In this document: positions 18,096-27,031 of the stretch, in pieces | Layout: every line of letters begins with the position of its first letter | Numbering within the stretch: the first letter of the stretch is position 1 | NCBI RefSeq assembly: GCF_004342175.1 | Contig: NZ_SMAO01000003.1 | Coordinates: forward strand, 62,001 to 126,000 | Direction: 5' to 3' | DNA: 64,000 bases | Source of the DNA: Thiobaca trueperi | GTDB taxonomy: Bacteria; Pseudomonadota; Gammaproteobacteria; Chromatiales; Chromatiaceae | Notes under the pieces: generated by a model | Databases searched by the model: none | What the model was told of the DNA's origin: nothing | The model's input: the letters and a program-made list of their open reading frames with translations, nothing else | Translations under genes and position numbers: made by a program

Positions 18096-18398
18096 TCAGC
18101 GGTTGATCCCGTAGTCGCTGAGTCGTTTGCGCAGGGTGCTGCGGGTCAGGCCAAGCATGCGCGACGCCTGGCTGAGGTTGCCGTTGGCATGGTGCAGAAC
18201 GCTTTCAAAGAGCGGGCGCTCGACCTCTTCCATCACCAGGCGGTAGAGGTCGGTGACATCATGATCCGCCATGTTCTCCAGATAGAATCCCAGGGCGCTG
18301 CGCACGCACTGATTCAGAGGCGTCGCGTCCGTTGCGTCCTGGATCCGCAGCCCCGTCGGGGTGGAGTTGGATGCCTGTGGTGCAGCCGCTGTGTTCAT
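18096..18398 (-). CDS. fis: Fis-family nucleoid-associated DNA-binding protein
   Basis: 100 residues with the Fis layout: an N-terminal region, then helices from LNQCVRSALGFYLENM and a C-terminal helix-turn-helix (LSQASRMLGLTRSTLRKRLSDYGI). Fis bends DNA and tunes rRNA, tRNA and growth-phase genes. Its ATG overlaps the dusB stop by 4 bases, the classic gammaproteobacterial dusB-fis operon. Confidence 0.93.
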   Translation of the reverse strand: MNTAAAPQASNSTPTGLRIQDATDATPLNQCVRSALGFYLENMADHDVTDLYRLVMEEVERPLFESVLHHANGNLSQASRMLGLTRSTLRKRLSDYGINR

Positions 18399-19435
18399 GC
18401 CGCGTGCGTCTCCGTGTCGGGGTCGTGGTCGAAAAACGCGATCACCCTGGACAATTGGTCCACGGGGGTCTGCGTTCGGTTGATTTCATCTCTGAACGCC
18501 GCCGCGCCGGGCAGGTGGCGGCAGTACCAGGCGATGTGCTTGCGCGCGATGCGTACCCCGCCATGAGCGCCGTAAAACCGGTACAGCTCCTCAAGGTGCT
18601 CGTGCAGGATGTCCTTGATCCAGTCTGTCGGAGGGGGGCGGGTTGCGTCGCATGCGGGCTCGACGGGCGGCTGGCCCGCAGCCAGGCCGGCGGCGATGTC
18701 GCGGAAGATCCAGGGGCGTCCCTGGGCCGCGCGTCCGATCATGATAGCATCCGCGCCCGTCTCGTCCAGAATCCGTCTGGCCTGTGCGGCGGTCGCGATG
18801 TCGCCGTTGGCGATCAGCGGTATGGTCACCGTCTCACGGATGGCGCGCAGGGTGTCGTGTTCGGCCGGTGCGCCGTAGGTGCAGGCGCGCGTGCGACCAT
18901 GCACCGTCAGCGCCGCGATCCCGGCCTCCTGCGCGATGCGGGCGATGCGGATTGCATTGCGCGTCTCGGGCGACCAGCCGGTGCGGATCTTCAGCGTCAC
19001 CGGCGCCTCGACCGCCGCCACCACGGCGTCGAGAATGCGCGCAACCAGCGTCTCGTCGCGCAGCAGCGCCGATCCGGCGGCCAGTTTGCAGACCTTCCTG
19101 GCCGGACAGCCCATGTTGATGTCGATGATCTGCGCGCCGAGTCCCACATTGATCTTTGCGGCCTCGGCCATCGCGACCGGGTCCGCGCCGACGATCTGCG
19201 CCGAGATCGGCCCCGATTCGCCGCTGTAGTCCAGGCGTCGCACCGATTTGGTGGTGCCCCAGAGTGCGGTGTTGGCGGACACCATCTCGGCCACCGCCAG
19301 CCCTGCGCCGAAACGCCGGCAGAGGACGCGATAGGGACGATCCGTGATTCCGGCCATCGGCGCCAGGATCAGATTGTTGGCAAGCCGGTAAGGGCCGATG
19401 GACAGCGGGCGCAGCGGTGGGTTGGGATTTTGCAT
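18395..19435 (-). CDS. dusB: tRNA-dihydrouridine synthase B
   Basis: 346 residues of a flavin-dependent TIM barrel that reduces uridine in tRNA D-loops. Visible motifs are APMAGITDRPYR at the start, the active-site cysteine in DINMGCPARKV, KIRTGW, HGRTRA and the phosphate-binding IMIGRAAQGRPW. It is translationally coupled to fis by a 4-base overlap. The C-terminal helical domain is complete. Confidence 0.94.
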   Translation of the reverse strand: MQNPNPPLRPLSIGPYRLANNLILAPMAGITDRPYRVLCRRFGAGLAVAEMVSANTALWGTTKSVRRLDYSGESGPISAQIVGADPVAMAEAAKINVGLGAQIIDINMGCPARKVCKLAAGSALLRDETLVARILDAVVAAVEAPVTLKIRTGWSPETRNAIRIARIAQEAGIAALTVHGRTRACTYGAPAEHDTLRAIRETVTIPLIANGDIATAAQARRILDETGADAIMIGRAAQGRPWIFRDIAAGLAAGQPPVEPACDATRPPPTDWIKDILHEHLEELYRFYGAHGGVRIARKHIAWYCRHLPGAAAFRDEINRTQTPVDQLSRVIAFFDHDPDTETHAA

Positions 19436-19496
19436 CAGTGGATTCAGTCGTCAGTTTGCAGTCTTAAGCGGTCAGTTTTTCATGGGCGGCTGTCAC

Positions 19497-19502
19497 TATA
19501 AT
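19497..19502 (+). promoter_or_regulatory. Consensus -10 box upstream of the Uma2 gene
   Basis: A perfect TATAAT lies 36 bases before the gene start. No good -35 is seen at 17 bases (AGTTTT), so this is a -10-driven candidate. The gene itself has GGGAG eight bases before its ATG. Confidence 0.4.
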
Positions 19503-19537
19503 CAGCCAATCCATTCGAGTCTCAGGGAGTCGCAAAC

Positions 19538-20104
19538 ATGCCGCAAGCCGCCGCAAAAACCAGCCATTTTACCTATGGCGACTATTGCCAGTGGCCCGAT
19601 GATGAGCGTTGGGAGTTGATCGATGGTCAGGCCTTCGCCATGTCGCCCGCGCCGACACGTCTGCATCAGGAATTCGTCGTCGAATTGGCCGCGCAGATTC
19701 ATCCTCAACTTGCCGGCAGAGATTGCCGTGTCTATGTCGCCCCCTTCGATGTGCGTCTGCCCAAGGGCGAGGAGACCGATACGCGCATCGATACCGTCAT
19801 TCAGCCCGATGTCGCCGTGATCTGCGATCCGTCCAAGCTCGACGACAAGGGCTGTCGCGGGGCACCGGACTGGATCGTCGAAATCATTTCACCATCCAGT
19901 GCCGCCCAGGATCAGATTCGCAAGCGCGCACTTTACGAGCGGCACGGCGTGCGCGAATACTGGCTGCTGCATCCGGTTGATCGGGTGCTGACCATCTACC
20001 GTCTGGACGGGGATGGCGTCTTCGGCAAGCCGGAGGTGCTGGAGCTGGAAGGCGCAACCGCCGTTGCCGCCGTGCCAGGTTTGGAAATCCGCTGGCCGGA
20101 ATGA
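19538..20104 (+). CDS. Uma2 family (DUF820) putative restriction-like endonuclease
   Basis: 188 residues with the PD-(D/E)XK arrangement of Uma2 proteins: ERWELIDG at the start, QPDVAVICD for the acidic residue, then DWIVEIISPSS, where VEI supplies the glutamate, and the helix DQIRKRALYERHGVREYWL. Family members are abundant in cyanobacteria and large-genome bacteria, often linked to mobile DNA, with poorly known function. It is monocistronic with its own promoter, and the next gene starts 76 bases on. Confidence 0.87.
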   Translation: MPQAAAKTSHFTYGDYCQWPDDERWELIDGQAFAMSPAPTRLHQEFVVELAAQIHPQLAGRDCRVYVAPFDVRLPKGEETDTRIDTVIQPDVAVICDPSKLDDKGCRGAPDWIVEIISPSSAAQDQIRKRALYERHGVREYWLLHPVDRVLTIYRLDGDGVFGKPEVLELEGATAVAAVPGLEIRWPE

Positions 20105-20179
20105 ATGACCTCGGGAACTCCCGCCGCACTGACTTGCCCATACACTCTCACTTTCGCCCGTACCCTGACCGGAGTTTGC

Positions 20180-21556
20180 ATGTCACGAGGATTGATTGTC
20201 GTCTGTCTCTGTCTGCTGCCGCTCGTCGCGGCCGCCGCGCCGCCCGTTCAGGAGCGCCAGCTCGCCAACGGTCTCAGGATCCTGGTCAAGCCGGATCAGC
20301 GTGCGCCCATCCTGACCTCGCAGATCTGGTACCGGATCGGTTCCAGCTACGAATATGGCGGGATCACCGGAATCTCGCATCTTCTGGAACACATGATGTT
20401 CCAGGGCACCGAGCGTTTCGGCCCCAACGAGTCCTCGCGTCTCGTCGCCGAGAATGGCGGCGAGGAGAACGCCTTCACCGGACGCGATTACACGGCTTAT
20501 TATCAGAATCTGGCCAATGACCGGCTGGCGGTCGCCTTCGAGCTGGAGTCTGATCGCATGCGCAATCTGACCCTGGGCGAGAAGGAATTCGCCAAGGAGC
20601 TCGAAGTGGTGAAAGAAGAGCGGCGCATGCGCACCGACGACGACCCGCAGGCGCTGACCTACGAGCGATTCATGGCCGCCGCCTATGACGCCTCGCCCTA
20701 TCGCAACCCGGTCATCGGCTGGCCGAGCGATCTGGAACAGTTGACCGCTGCGGATCTCCGCGATTGGTATCGTCTCTGGTACGCGCCCAACAATGCGACC
20801 CTGGTGGTGGCGGGCGATGTCGATCCCGAACAGGTCTTTGCGCTGGCCGAGAAGTATTTTGGCCCGCTCAAGGCCGAGAACCTCGCCCCGCCCAAGGCGC
20901 GCGCCGAACCGCCGCAGCTTGGCGAAAAACGTCTGCGGGTGAAGGCACCGGCCAAAGAGCCCTATCTGTTGATGGGCTATAAAACGCCCTCGGTTGCGGG
21001 TGCCGACGAGCCCTGGGAACCCTATGCGCTGGAGATTCTGTCCTCGATCCTGGATGGCGGCGACAGCGCCCGTCTGGCCCGTGAACTGGTGCGCGGCAGT
21101 CAGATCGCCGCCTCGGTGAATGGTGCGTACACCGCCTTCGAGCGTTTGCCGGGGCTCTTTCTGTTCGATGGCGTACCAGCCAAGGGCCAGACCGCCGAGA
21201 CGCTTGAGCAGGCCGTGCGCGAGCAGATCGCCCGTGTCCAGCAGGAGCCGGTCAGCAACGCCGAGCTGGAGCGCGTGCGCACCCAGGTCATCGCCGACAA
21301 GGTCTATCAACAGGATTCGCTCTTCTATCAGGCGATGCAGCTCGGACAGCTTGAGACCATCGGTCTCGACTGGCGGCTCGCCGACACCTATGTCGAGCAC
21401 CTCGCCGCCGTCACGCCGGAGCAGATCCAGGCGGTCGCCCGCAAATATCTGATCCCGGACCGGCTGACTGTGGCTGTGCTGGATCCGCAACCGCTTGACG
21501 AGCAGCAGGCGGCAAAAGCCCCGACGACTCTGGGAGGACAGGCCAATGTGCGTTGA
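20180..21556 (+). CDS. M16-family zinc peptidase, catalytic subunit
   Basis: 458 residues. The start at 20180 (MSRGLIVVCLCLLPLVAAAA) gives a signal peptide and has GGAG seven bases upstream; a longer frame from 20105 lacks this. The inverted zinc motif HLLEH (in GISHLLEHMMF) is intact and a downstream ENAFTGRDYT plus the distal glutamate region are present. M16 peptidases degrade peptides in the periplasm or process secreted substrates. The next gene encodes a second M16 protein without HxxEH, so the two probably form the common active/inactive heterodimer. Confidence 0.92.
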   Translation: MSRGLIVVCLCLLPLVAAAAPPVQERQLANGLRILVKPDQRAPILTSQIWYRIGSSYEYGGITGISHLLEHMMFQGTERFGPNESSRLVAENGGEENAFTGRDYTAYYQNLANDRLAVAFELESDRMRNLTLGEKEFAKELEVVKEERRMRTDDDPQALTYERFMAAAYDASPYRNPVIGWPSDLEQLTAADLRDWYRLWYAPNNATLVVAGDVDPEQVFALAEKYFGPLKAENLAPPKARAEPPQLGEKRLRVKAPAKEPYLLMGYKTPSVAGADEPWEPYALEILSSILDGGDSARLARELVRGSQIAASVNGAYTAFERLPGLFLFDGVPAKGQTAETLEQAVREQIARVQQEPVSNAELERVRTQVIADKVYQQDSLFYQAMQLGQLETIGLDWRLADTYVEHLAAVTPEQIQAVARKYLIPDRLTVAVLDPQPLDEQQAAKAPTTLGGQANVR

Positions 21557-22904
21557 ACGACGTTTTTTTGATCGAATCGGTCGGAGTCTGGCTGCCCTTC
21601 TTCTGCTCGCCACCGGCGTTGCCCAGGCCACGCCCGAGATCCAGACCTGGCAGACGCCGGGCGGTGCGCGGGTGCTCTTCGTCGCCGCACCGGATCTCCC
21701 CATGGTGGATGTGCGGGTGGTCTTCGACGCCGGCAGCGCCCGCGATGGCGCGCAATCCGGTCTGGCCTCGCTGACGGCGGACATGCTCAATCAGGGCGCA
21801 GGTGACTGGGGCGCCGATGCGCTCGCCGACCGGCTGGAAGCGGTTGGCGCCAAACTGGAAGCCACTGTGGATCGTGACATGACCGTGGTCGTGCTGCGCT
21901 CGCTGACCCGGCAGCCGGCGCTGGATACCGCCGTCGAGACGCTCGCCACCGTGCTGGCCGCGCCGACCTTTGCCGCGTCCGATCTGGAGCGGATCCGCGA
22001 AAATCAGCTCGTCACACTGCGGCAGGAGCAGGAATCCCCCAAGACCGTGGGTCAGAAGGCGCTCTATCGGGCGATCTTTGGCGTGCATCCCTACGCCGCT
22101 GATCCGGGTGGCACGGCGCAGACGGTCGCCGCGCTCACTCGCGAGGATCTGCTGGCCTTTCATGCCCGTTATTACAGCCGCGCCAATGCGGTGGTCGCCA
22201 TCGTCGGCGCGCTCGACCGCGCCGGTGCGGAATCACTGGCCGAACGCCTCACCGCCCGGCTGCCAGCCGGCGAGCGTGCGCCGACGCTGCCCGAGGTGCG
22301 TGATCTGACCGCCGGCAGCCTGGAGCCGATCACCTTCCCGTCGAGCCAGACCACGGTGCTGGCCGGTCAGCCGGGGATGCGTCGGGGCGATCCGGATTAT
22401 TTTCCGCTCTATGTCGGCAACCATATCCTGGGCGGCAGTGGTCTGGTCTCCTTGTTGATGAACGAGATCCGCGAGAAGCGTGGGCTGTCTTACAGCACCT
22501 TCAGTTACTTCATGCCACTGGCGCAGCCCGGCCCCTTTTTCATGGGGCTCCAGACCAGGAACGATCAGGCGGATCAGGCCCGCGCCGTGCTGTTGGAGAC
22601 CCTGCAACGCTTCATCGAAACCGGCCCCAGCGAGGCTGAGCTGACCGCCGCCAGAAAGAATCTCACCGGGGGCTTTCCGCTGCGCATCGCCAGCAATGGC
22701 GATATCGTCCAATATCTGGCCGTGATCGGTTTCTATGGCCTGCCGCTGGATTATCTGGACCGCTTCACGGCGCGCGTCGAGGCCGTCACCGCCGGGCAGA
22801 TCCGCGATGCCTTTGCGCGTCGTGTTCATCCCGAGCGGCTCGCCATCGTCACGGTCGGCGGTCAGACCGATCCGGTGTCCATGACCCGTGACGCGGACAA
22901 CTAA
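21546..22904 (+). CDS. M16-family peptidase-like partner lacking the zinc motif
   Basis: 452 residues from the ATG at 21546, overlapping the previous gene by 11 bases, with GGGAGGA upstream. A signal segment (SLAALLLLATGVAQA) is followed by an M16 fold. The HxxEH position reads as a non-catalytic sequence (SGLASLTADML), while the C-terminal substrate-binding R/Y-containing segment (REKRGLSYSTFSYF) is kept. Such subunits bind substrate for the active partner. The overlap supports one-to-one synthesis. Confidence 0.9.
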   Translation: MCVERRFFDRIGRSLAALLLLATGVAQATPEIQTWQTPGGARVLFVAAPDLPMVDVRVVFDAGSARDGAQSGLASLTADMLNQGAGDWGADALADRLEAVGAKLEATVDRDMTVVVLRSLTRQPALDTAVETLATVLAAPTFAASDLERIRENQLVTLRQEQESPKTVGQKALYRAIFGVHPYAADPGGTAQTVAALTREDLLAFHARYYSRANAVVAIVGALDRAGAESLAERLTARLPAGERAPTLPEVRDLTAGSLEPITFPSSQTTVLAGQPGMRRGDPDYFPLYVGNHILGGSGLVSLLMNEIREKRGLSYSTFSYFMPLAQPGPFFMGLQTRNDQADQARAVLLETLQRFIETGPSEAELTAARKNLTGGFPLRIASNGDIVQYLAVIGFYGLPLDYLDRFTARVEAVTAGQIRDAFARRVHPERLAIVTVGGQTDPVSMTRDADN

Positions 22905-23460
22905 CCAACTGCGCCTCATCGGCGGCCGTTTTCGCGGTCGCCGTCTGCCCTTTCCCGATCAACCCGGTCTGCGCCCCACGCCGGATCGGGTGCGCGAGAC
23001 CCTGTTCAACTGGCTGGCGCCGGTCATCCAGGGCGCGCGCTGTCTCGATGCCTTCGCCGGGAGCGGGGCGCTTGGGTTCGAGGCCGCCTCGCGCGGTGCC
23101 GGCGAGGTGGTGCTGATCGAGCGATCACCGTTGGTTGCGCGCCAGTTGCAGGCCAATGCGCAAGCCCTGGGCGTGGCGGAGATGAAGATCCGGCAGGCCG
23201 ATACGCTCCAGTGGCTGGCGGCGGCGGGGCGTCCGTTCGACATCGTCTTTCTCGATCCGCCCTTTGCCGATGACCTGCTTGAGCCGGCCATCACCCATCT
23301 GGCTGGTAATGGCTGGCTGGCGCCGGGCGCGCGCGTCTATCTGGAGGCTGCGCACCAGAGCGGTTTTCCGCCGCTGCCCGAGAACTGGGAGCTGATCCGC
23401 GACAAGACCGCCGGACAGGTGCGTTATGGGCTGGCGGTGGCGCACTCCGGGACGGTCTGA
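22888..23460 (+). CDS. rsmD: 16S rRNA (guanine-966-N2)-methyltransferase
   Basis: 190 residues from a GTG at 22888, overlapping the M16 gene by 17 bases. RsmD landmarks are RLIGGRFRGRRL, RPTPDRVRETLFNWL, the SAM loop DAFAGSGALGFEA and the catalytic DPPF (in FLDPPF). It methylates G966 of 16S rRNA. The M16-rsmD order is common in gammaproteobacteria. Confidence 0.94.
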   Translation: MTRTTNQLRLIGGRFRGRRLPFPDQPGLRPTPDRVRETLFNWLAPVIQGARCLDAFAGSGALGFEAASRGAGEVVLIERSPLVARQLQANAQALGVAEMKIRQADTLQWLAAAGRPFDIVFLDPPFADDLLEPAITHLAGNGWLAPGARVYLEAAHQSGFPPLPENWELIRDKTAGQVRYGLAVAHSGTV

Positions 23461-23558
23461 AAACCAGGAAATCGACATCGAAAGATCCGGATGCCGGGAG
23501 CCGGGTCTGTCAGACGCTGGCGCTGCCGGCAGACTCAGGTTTGCAGCGGCGCGAACGC

Positions 23559-23609
23559 TTCGCAGTCAGTAGGGAAAGCGTTTATGATTGTAGGGTGATC
23601 AATCGATCA
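23559..23609 (+). promoter_or_regulatory. Promoter with operator-like palindrome for the ArsR-family gene
   Basis: A -35-like TTCGCA (23559-23564) and a -10 TATGAT (23583-23588) are spaced by 18 bases. Directly after comes the inverted repeat TGATC-AATC-GATCA (23596-23609), just where RNA polymerase starts. An operator overlapping the start site would suit autorepression by the encoded ArsR-type repressor. The rest of the 23461-23626 gap shows nothing else. Confidence 0.4.
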
Positions 23610-23626
23610 GATACGATTTCTACAGC

Positions 23627-23995
23627 ATGGAGACTCACTTGATCCATTCCCCCCGCCCGGCCCTGAACCTCCAGTCCACTGACACTGAGGAGATGGACCT
23701 GTTTGCGGACGACGCCGACATCGAGCGGGCCTCGCGCTCGCTCAAAGCCATGTCCCATCCGCTGCGACTGAAAATCCTCTGCACCCTGGGCGACCAGGAA
23801 ATCAGCGTGCAGGACATCGTCGCGCATGTGGGAACCTCCCAGAGCAACATTTCCCAGCACCTGGCCATCCTGCGCGACAAAGGGATTCTGGCCTCCCGCA
23901 AGGACGCCAACCGCGTCTACTACCGGGTCAGCGACGGGCGCACCCTGCGTCTGATCGGGATGATGCGCGAGGTGTTCTGTTATCACGATCACTGA
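23627..23995 (+). CDS. ArsR-family repressor resembling persulfide sensors SqrR/BigR
   Basis: 122 residues with a winged helix-turn-helix: SHPLRLKILC, then the recognition region SQSNISQHLAILRDKGIL and the wing RVYYRVSD. It lacks the metal-binding ELCVCDL of ArsR/SmtB. It does have two cysteines, C52 (KILC) and C118 (EVFC), 66 residues apart. That is the spacing of the sensing pair in SqrR (C41/C107) and BigR (C42/C108), which form a polysulfide bridge with reactive sulfur. The next gene is a rhodanese. A TTG at 23639 with GGAG in front is an alternative start; the ATG at 23627 has no clear ribosome site. Confidence 0.85.
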   Translation: METHLIHSPRPALNLQSTDTEEMDLFADDADIERASRSLKAMSHPLRLKILCTLGDQEISVQDIVAHVGTSQSNISQHLAILRDKGILASRKDANRVYYRVSDGRTLRLIGMMREVFCYHDH

Positions 23996-24172
23996 TGATC
24001 GAATCTTCCGGCCAATCAAGGATGACGCCCACCCTCTTGATCCTTATACTTCAACGCCCTTGAATCTCTCGATATCCGTCAACGCTGCGCGCGTTGCCGG
24101 GTATCGGTCTTCCGCGTCGCCATCCTGTCCGCCTGCGTGCGACGCGACAACCTTAAGCGAGACCGCAGACCG

Positions 24173-24598
24173 ATGTTAGATCAACTCGTCGAGTTCGTCG
24201 GCAATCACTGGTACCTGTTTCTGGCCCTGGCCGTGATTGTCGGACTGCTGACCCATAACCTGATCGTCGGCAGCAAAGGCAGCGTCGATCCGCTCCAGGC
24301 CACCGACATGATGAACCGCCGCGAGGCGGTGGTCATCGATGTGCGCCCGGCGGCCGATTTCGCCAGGGGCCACATCATCAATGCCCTGAATATCCCCATG
24401 AACGGGTTCAAAAATCAGTTGGCGACCCTGAACAGATACAAAGACAAGCCCATCATCGTGAACTGCCGCTCCGGGTCGCAGTCATCCATGGCGTGCGGTC
24501 ATCTGCGCAAAGCGGGTTTTGAAGAAGTCTTCAATCTCCAGGGCGGCATCATGGCCTGGGAGTCGGCCAATCTGCCGCTCACCCGTAAAAAGCGCTAA
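24173..24598 (+). CDS. yibN: Membrane-anchored rhodanese (YibN-like)
   Basis: 141 residues from [13 protein letters not shown]. One N-terminal transmembrane helix ([19 protein letters not shown]) is followed by a single rhodanese domain with [13 protein letters not shown] and the active-site loop NCRSGSQS, so the persulfide-forming cysteine is present. It may transfer sulfane sulfur at the inner membrane. The order yibN-secB-gpsA matches the E. coli region, with grxC missing, and it lies 177 bases after the putative persulfide-sensing repressor. Confidence 0.9.
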   Translation: MLDQLVEFVGNHWYLFLALAVIVGLLTHNLIVGSKGSVDPLQATDMMNRREAVVIDVRPAADFARGHIINALNIPMNGFKNQLATLNRYKDKPIIVNCRSGSQSSMACGHLRKAGFEEVFNLQGGIMAWESANLPLTRKKR

Positions 24599-24639
24599 CT
24601 GCGTTCATTTTGCCTTTCAACTCATATCAGGAATCCGGC

Positions 24640-25113
24640 ATGACCGAACACGAGCAGTCCCCCACCGAGCGACAGTTTTCCGTCCAGCGCGTCTACACCA
24701 AGGATGTGTCATTCGAATCGCCGAATGCGCCGGACATCTTCCGTGGCGAATGGAAGCCCACGCATGAACTCAACCTCAACACCAGGATCAACCAGCTTGC
24801 CGAAAACATCTACGAAGTCGTGCTGTCGGTGACGGTTTCCGCCAAGATCGAAGACAAGACCGCCTTTATCGTCGAGGTCCATCAGGCCGGCATCTTCAGC
24901 ATCGGCGGCTTCAGCGAACAGGAGATGGGGCCGATGCTCGGCGCTTATTGTCCGAACCTGCTCTTTCCCTACGCCCGCGAAGTGGTTTCCGATCTGGTGG
25001 TCAAAGGCAGTTTTCCGCAGCTTGTGCTGCAACATGTCAACTTCGACGCTCTCTTCGCCCAGCACCATCAGCAGGCGATGGAAGAGGCTCAAGCCGAAGG
25101 TGCCAAACATTGA
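24640..25113 (+). CDS. secB: Protein-export chaperone SecB
   Basis: 157 residues from the ATG at 24640, which has AGGAA seven bases upstream. SecB holds preproteins unfolded and delivers them to SecA. Conserved segments are [44 protein letters not shown] and [14 protein letters not shown]. The acidic C-terminus ends without the usual zinc-region contacts being obvious. The stop overlaps the gpsA start. Confidence 0.96.
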   Translation: MTEHEQSPTERQFSVQRVYTKDVSFESPNAPDIFRGEWKPTHELNLNTRINQLAENIYEVVLSVTVSAKIEDKTAFIVEVHQAGIFSIGGFSEQEMGPMLGAYCPNLLFPYAREVVSDLVVKGSFPQLVLQHVNFDALFAQHHQQAMEEAQAEGAKH

Positions 25114-26117
25114 GCGAGTCCGCCGCCACGGTCGCCCTGCTGGGTGCGGGCTCCTGGGGCACCGCGCTCGCACTGCTGCTCTGTCGCAACGGTCATCGGG
25201 TGCGGCTTTGGGGGCATGAGACGGCACAGATCGAGGCGCTGCGCCAGGACGGTGAGAATCGTCAGTTTCTCCCCGGTCATCCGCTGCCAGCAACGCTGAT
25301 TCCGACCGATTCGCTCGACGAGGCGCTGGCCGATGCCAGCGACTGTCTGGTCGTGGTGCCCAGCCATGCCTTCCGGCATGTCGCCGAGGATTTGAGCCGC
25401 CGGTTGCCCGCGACGCTCGGCGTGGCCTGGGCCACCAAGGGTCTGGATGTCAAGACCGGGCAACTGCTGCATGCGGTTGCACAGGAAACGCTTGGCGCGC
25501 GACCGCTCGCCGTGGTCTCCGGTCCCAGCTTCGCCCAGGAGGTCGCGCATGGTCTGCCGACCGCCGTTACCGTCGCCTCTGCGCAGGCGGACTTCGCCGA
25601 GCGTATGGCCCGTCTGCTGCACGGCGAACGCTTTCGCGCCTATACCAGCACCGACATGGTCGGCGTCGAGGTCTGCGGTGCGGCCAAGAACGTGCTCGCC
25701 ATTGCCACCGGCATCGCCGATGGTCTGGGCTTTGGCGCCAATACGCGCGCCGCGCTCATCACCCGTGGTCTGGCCGAACTGATCCGCGTCGGCACCGCCC
25801 TGGGCGGACGCGCCGAGACCTTCATGGGACTGGCCGGGATCGGCGATCTGGTGCTGACCTGTACCGACGATCAGTCGCGCAATCGCCGTCTGGGTCTGGC
25901 GCTGGCGCGCGGGCAGAATCTTGCCGAGGCGCAGGCCGTCATCGGTCAGGAGGTCGAGGGTGTCGTCACGGCACTGGCGATGCATCGCCTGTCCGCGCGA
26001 CTGGGTATCGAGATGCCGATCAGCGAGCAGGTCTACCGCGTGCTCTATGAACAGGTCTCGCCCGATCAGGCGACCCGTGCGCTGCTGGAGCGCGAGCCCA
26101 GGCCGGAGTTCGGTTGA
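25110..26117 (+). CDS. gpsA: NAD(P)-dependent glycerol-3-phosphate dehydrogenase
   Basis: 335 residues starting at a TTG (25110) that overlaps the secB stop (TTGA) and has AAGGTG eight bases upstream; reading further upstream would run into secB. The Rossmann motif is [12 protein letters not shown]. The family motifs [28 protein letters not shown] and [13 protein letters not shown] are intact. The enzyme makes sn-glycerol 3-phosphate for phospholipids. The TTG start with overlap suggests low, coupled translation. Confidence 0.94.
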   Translation: MSESAATVALLGAGSWGTALALLLCRNGHRVRLWGHETAQIEALRQDGENRQFLPGHPLPATLIPTDSLDEALADASDCLVVVPSHAFRHVAEDLSRRLPATLGVAWATKGLDVKTGQLLHAVAQETLGARPLAVVSGPSFAQEVAHGLPTAVTVASAQADFAERMARLLHGERFRAYTSTDMVGVEVCGAAKNVLAIATGIADGLGFGANTRAALITRGLAELIRVGTALGGRAETFMGLAGIGDLVLTCTDDQSRNRRLGLALARGQNLAEAQAVIGQEVEGVVTALAMHRLSARLGIEMPISEQVYRVLYEQVSPDQATRALLEREPRPEFG

Positions 26118-26129
26118 TATAAGCGCTTC

Positions 26130-26166
26130 CAGCCGCCAGCGGCTGAAAATTGACCGCTGGTGGCTG
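26130..26166. repeat. Strong hairpin between convergent gpsA and trmL
   Basis: CAGCCGCCAGCGG (26130-26142) pairs with CCGCTGGTGGCTG (26154-26166), 12 of 13 bases, around an 11-base loop. It sits between converging genes and could stop both transcripts, but no T-run follows on either side. A similar CCAGCCGCCAG motif recurs at 48151. Confidence 0.5.
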
Positions 26167-26168
26167 AT

Positions 26169-26639
26169 TCATCGCCGCGCCGCGCCCGCAAACCCCTGCT
26201 GACGCCAGGCTTCGAACAGCACCACGGCCACCGCATTCGACAGATTCAGGCTGCGATTGCCCGGAAACATGGGGATATGGATGCGCTGTCCGTCCGGTAC
26301 GGCATCGATCACCGCGCCGGGAAGACCGCGTGTCTCAGGCCCGAACAGCAGCGCGTCGCCCGCCTGATAGCAGGGCTCGGTGTAGGCCCGCCCGCCGCGC
26401 GTGCTGGCAGCATAGAGACGCGGTGAGGCGAGACTGGCCAGGCAGTCGTCCAGCGAGTCATGGAGCCGGACATCCGCCCATTCGCGATAATCGAGTCCCG
26501 CCCGCCGCAGCAGACGGTCATCCAGCGAGAATCCGAGCGGCTGTATCAGATGCAGACGCGCCCCCGCATTCACGCTCAGACGCATCACATTGCCCGTGTT
26601 CGGCGGAATCTCGGGCTCGTAAAGAATCACCTCAAACAT
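26169..26639 (-). CDS. trmL: tRNA (cytidine/uridine-34-2'-O)-methyltransferase
   Basis: 156 residues of the SPOUT knot family. LYEPEIPPNTGNVMRLS at the start, LLFGPETRGLP and the C-terminal IPMFPGNRSLNLSNAVAVV form the SAM-binding knot. TrmL methylates the wobble base of tRNA-Leu. Proximity to gpsA is conserved in enterobacteria. Confidence 0.95.
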   Translation of the reverse strand: MFEVILYEPEIPPNTGNVMRLSVNAGARLHLIQPLGFSLDDRLLRRAGLDYREWADVRLHDSLDDCLASLASPRLYAASTRGGRAYTEPCYQAGDALLFGPETRGLPGAVIDAVPDGQRIHIPMFPGNRSLNLSNAVAVVLFEAWRQQGFAGAARR

Positions 26640-26677
26640 CTTGTGCCCATTGTTGAGTCGGCGAGAACCCTGTCGGC

Positions 26678-26708
26678 TTGACCGGCATTCGTTTGCGCGT
26701 GGTATATT
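26678..26708 (+). promoter_or_regulatory. Candidate promoter for the small gene at 26773
   Basis: TTGACC (26678-26683) and TATATT (26703-26708) are separated by 19 bases, slightly long. The gene starts about 65 bases downstream. Confidence 0.4.
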
Positions 26709-26772
26709 AATGTTTCAGTATGCACTGAATTTGCTTTTCTCATTTGACCAACAACCGCTGGGGGACAGGTTC

Positions 26773-26997
26773 ATGAGCGACATCGCCGCGTTGAAACAGG
26801 AAAAGCAGGAACTGATCGAAAAAATGCTGGAAATGCAGAGTCAGTTCATTGATTACGAGCATCAGCATGGTGTCTCGGGCAAGGATTACTGGGGGGTGTC
26901 CGATGGTCTGCTGGCGACTTATCGCCAGGACTATCAGGATCTTGCCAATCGCGTTGTGAACCTTGCCCACACCATCGTCGGCACCTCGCGTTCTTGA
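26773..26997 (+). CDS. Small helical protein of unknown function
   Basis: 74 residues from MSDIAALKQEKQELIEKMLE; a GGGGGA lies eight bases before the ATG. The first 30 residues are a charged amphipathic helix with coiled-coil character, followed by a conserved-looking aromatic block (FIDYEHQHG, GKDYWGVSDGLLATYRQDY) and a second helix. There is no signal peptide or cysteine. I do not recognise it. A separate promoter and clean start argue that it is real. Confidence 0.65.
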   Translation: MSDIAALKQEKQELIEKMLEMQSQFIDYEHQHGVSGKDYWGVSDGLLATYRQDYQDLANRVVNLAHTIVGTSRS

Positions 26998-27031
26998 GCG
27001 GGTTGCCGGGACACCTGAACCCCGATTTTAC

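Noticed and set aside
20183-21790. 535-residue minus-strand frame
   Set aside because: Opposite the two M16 peptidase genes, which have signal peptides and good ribosome sites.
23627-23995. Arsenic or metal-responsive ArsR
   Set aside because: The CxC metal-binding motif of ArsR/SmtB is absent and the two cysteines fit the persulfide-sensor spacing instead.
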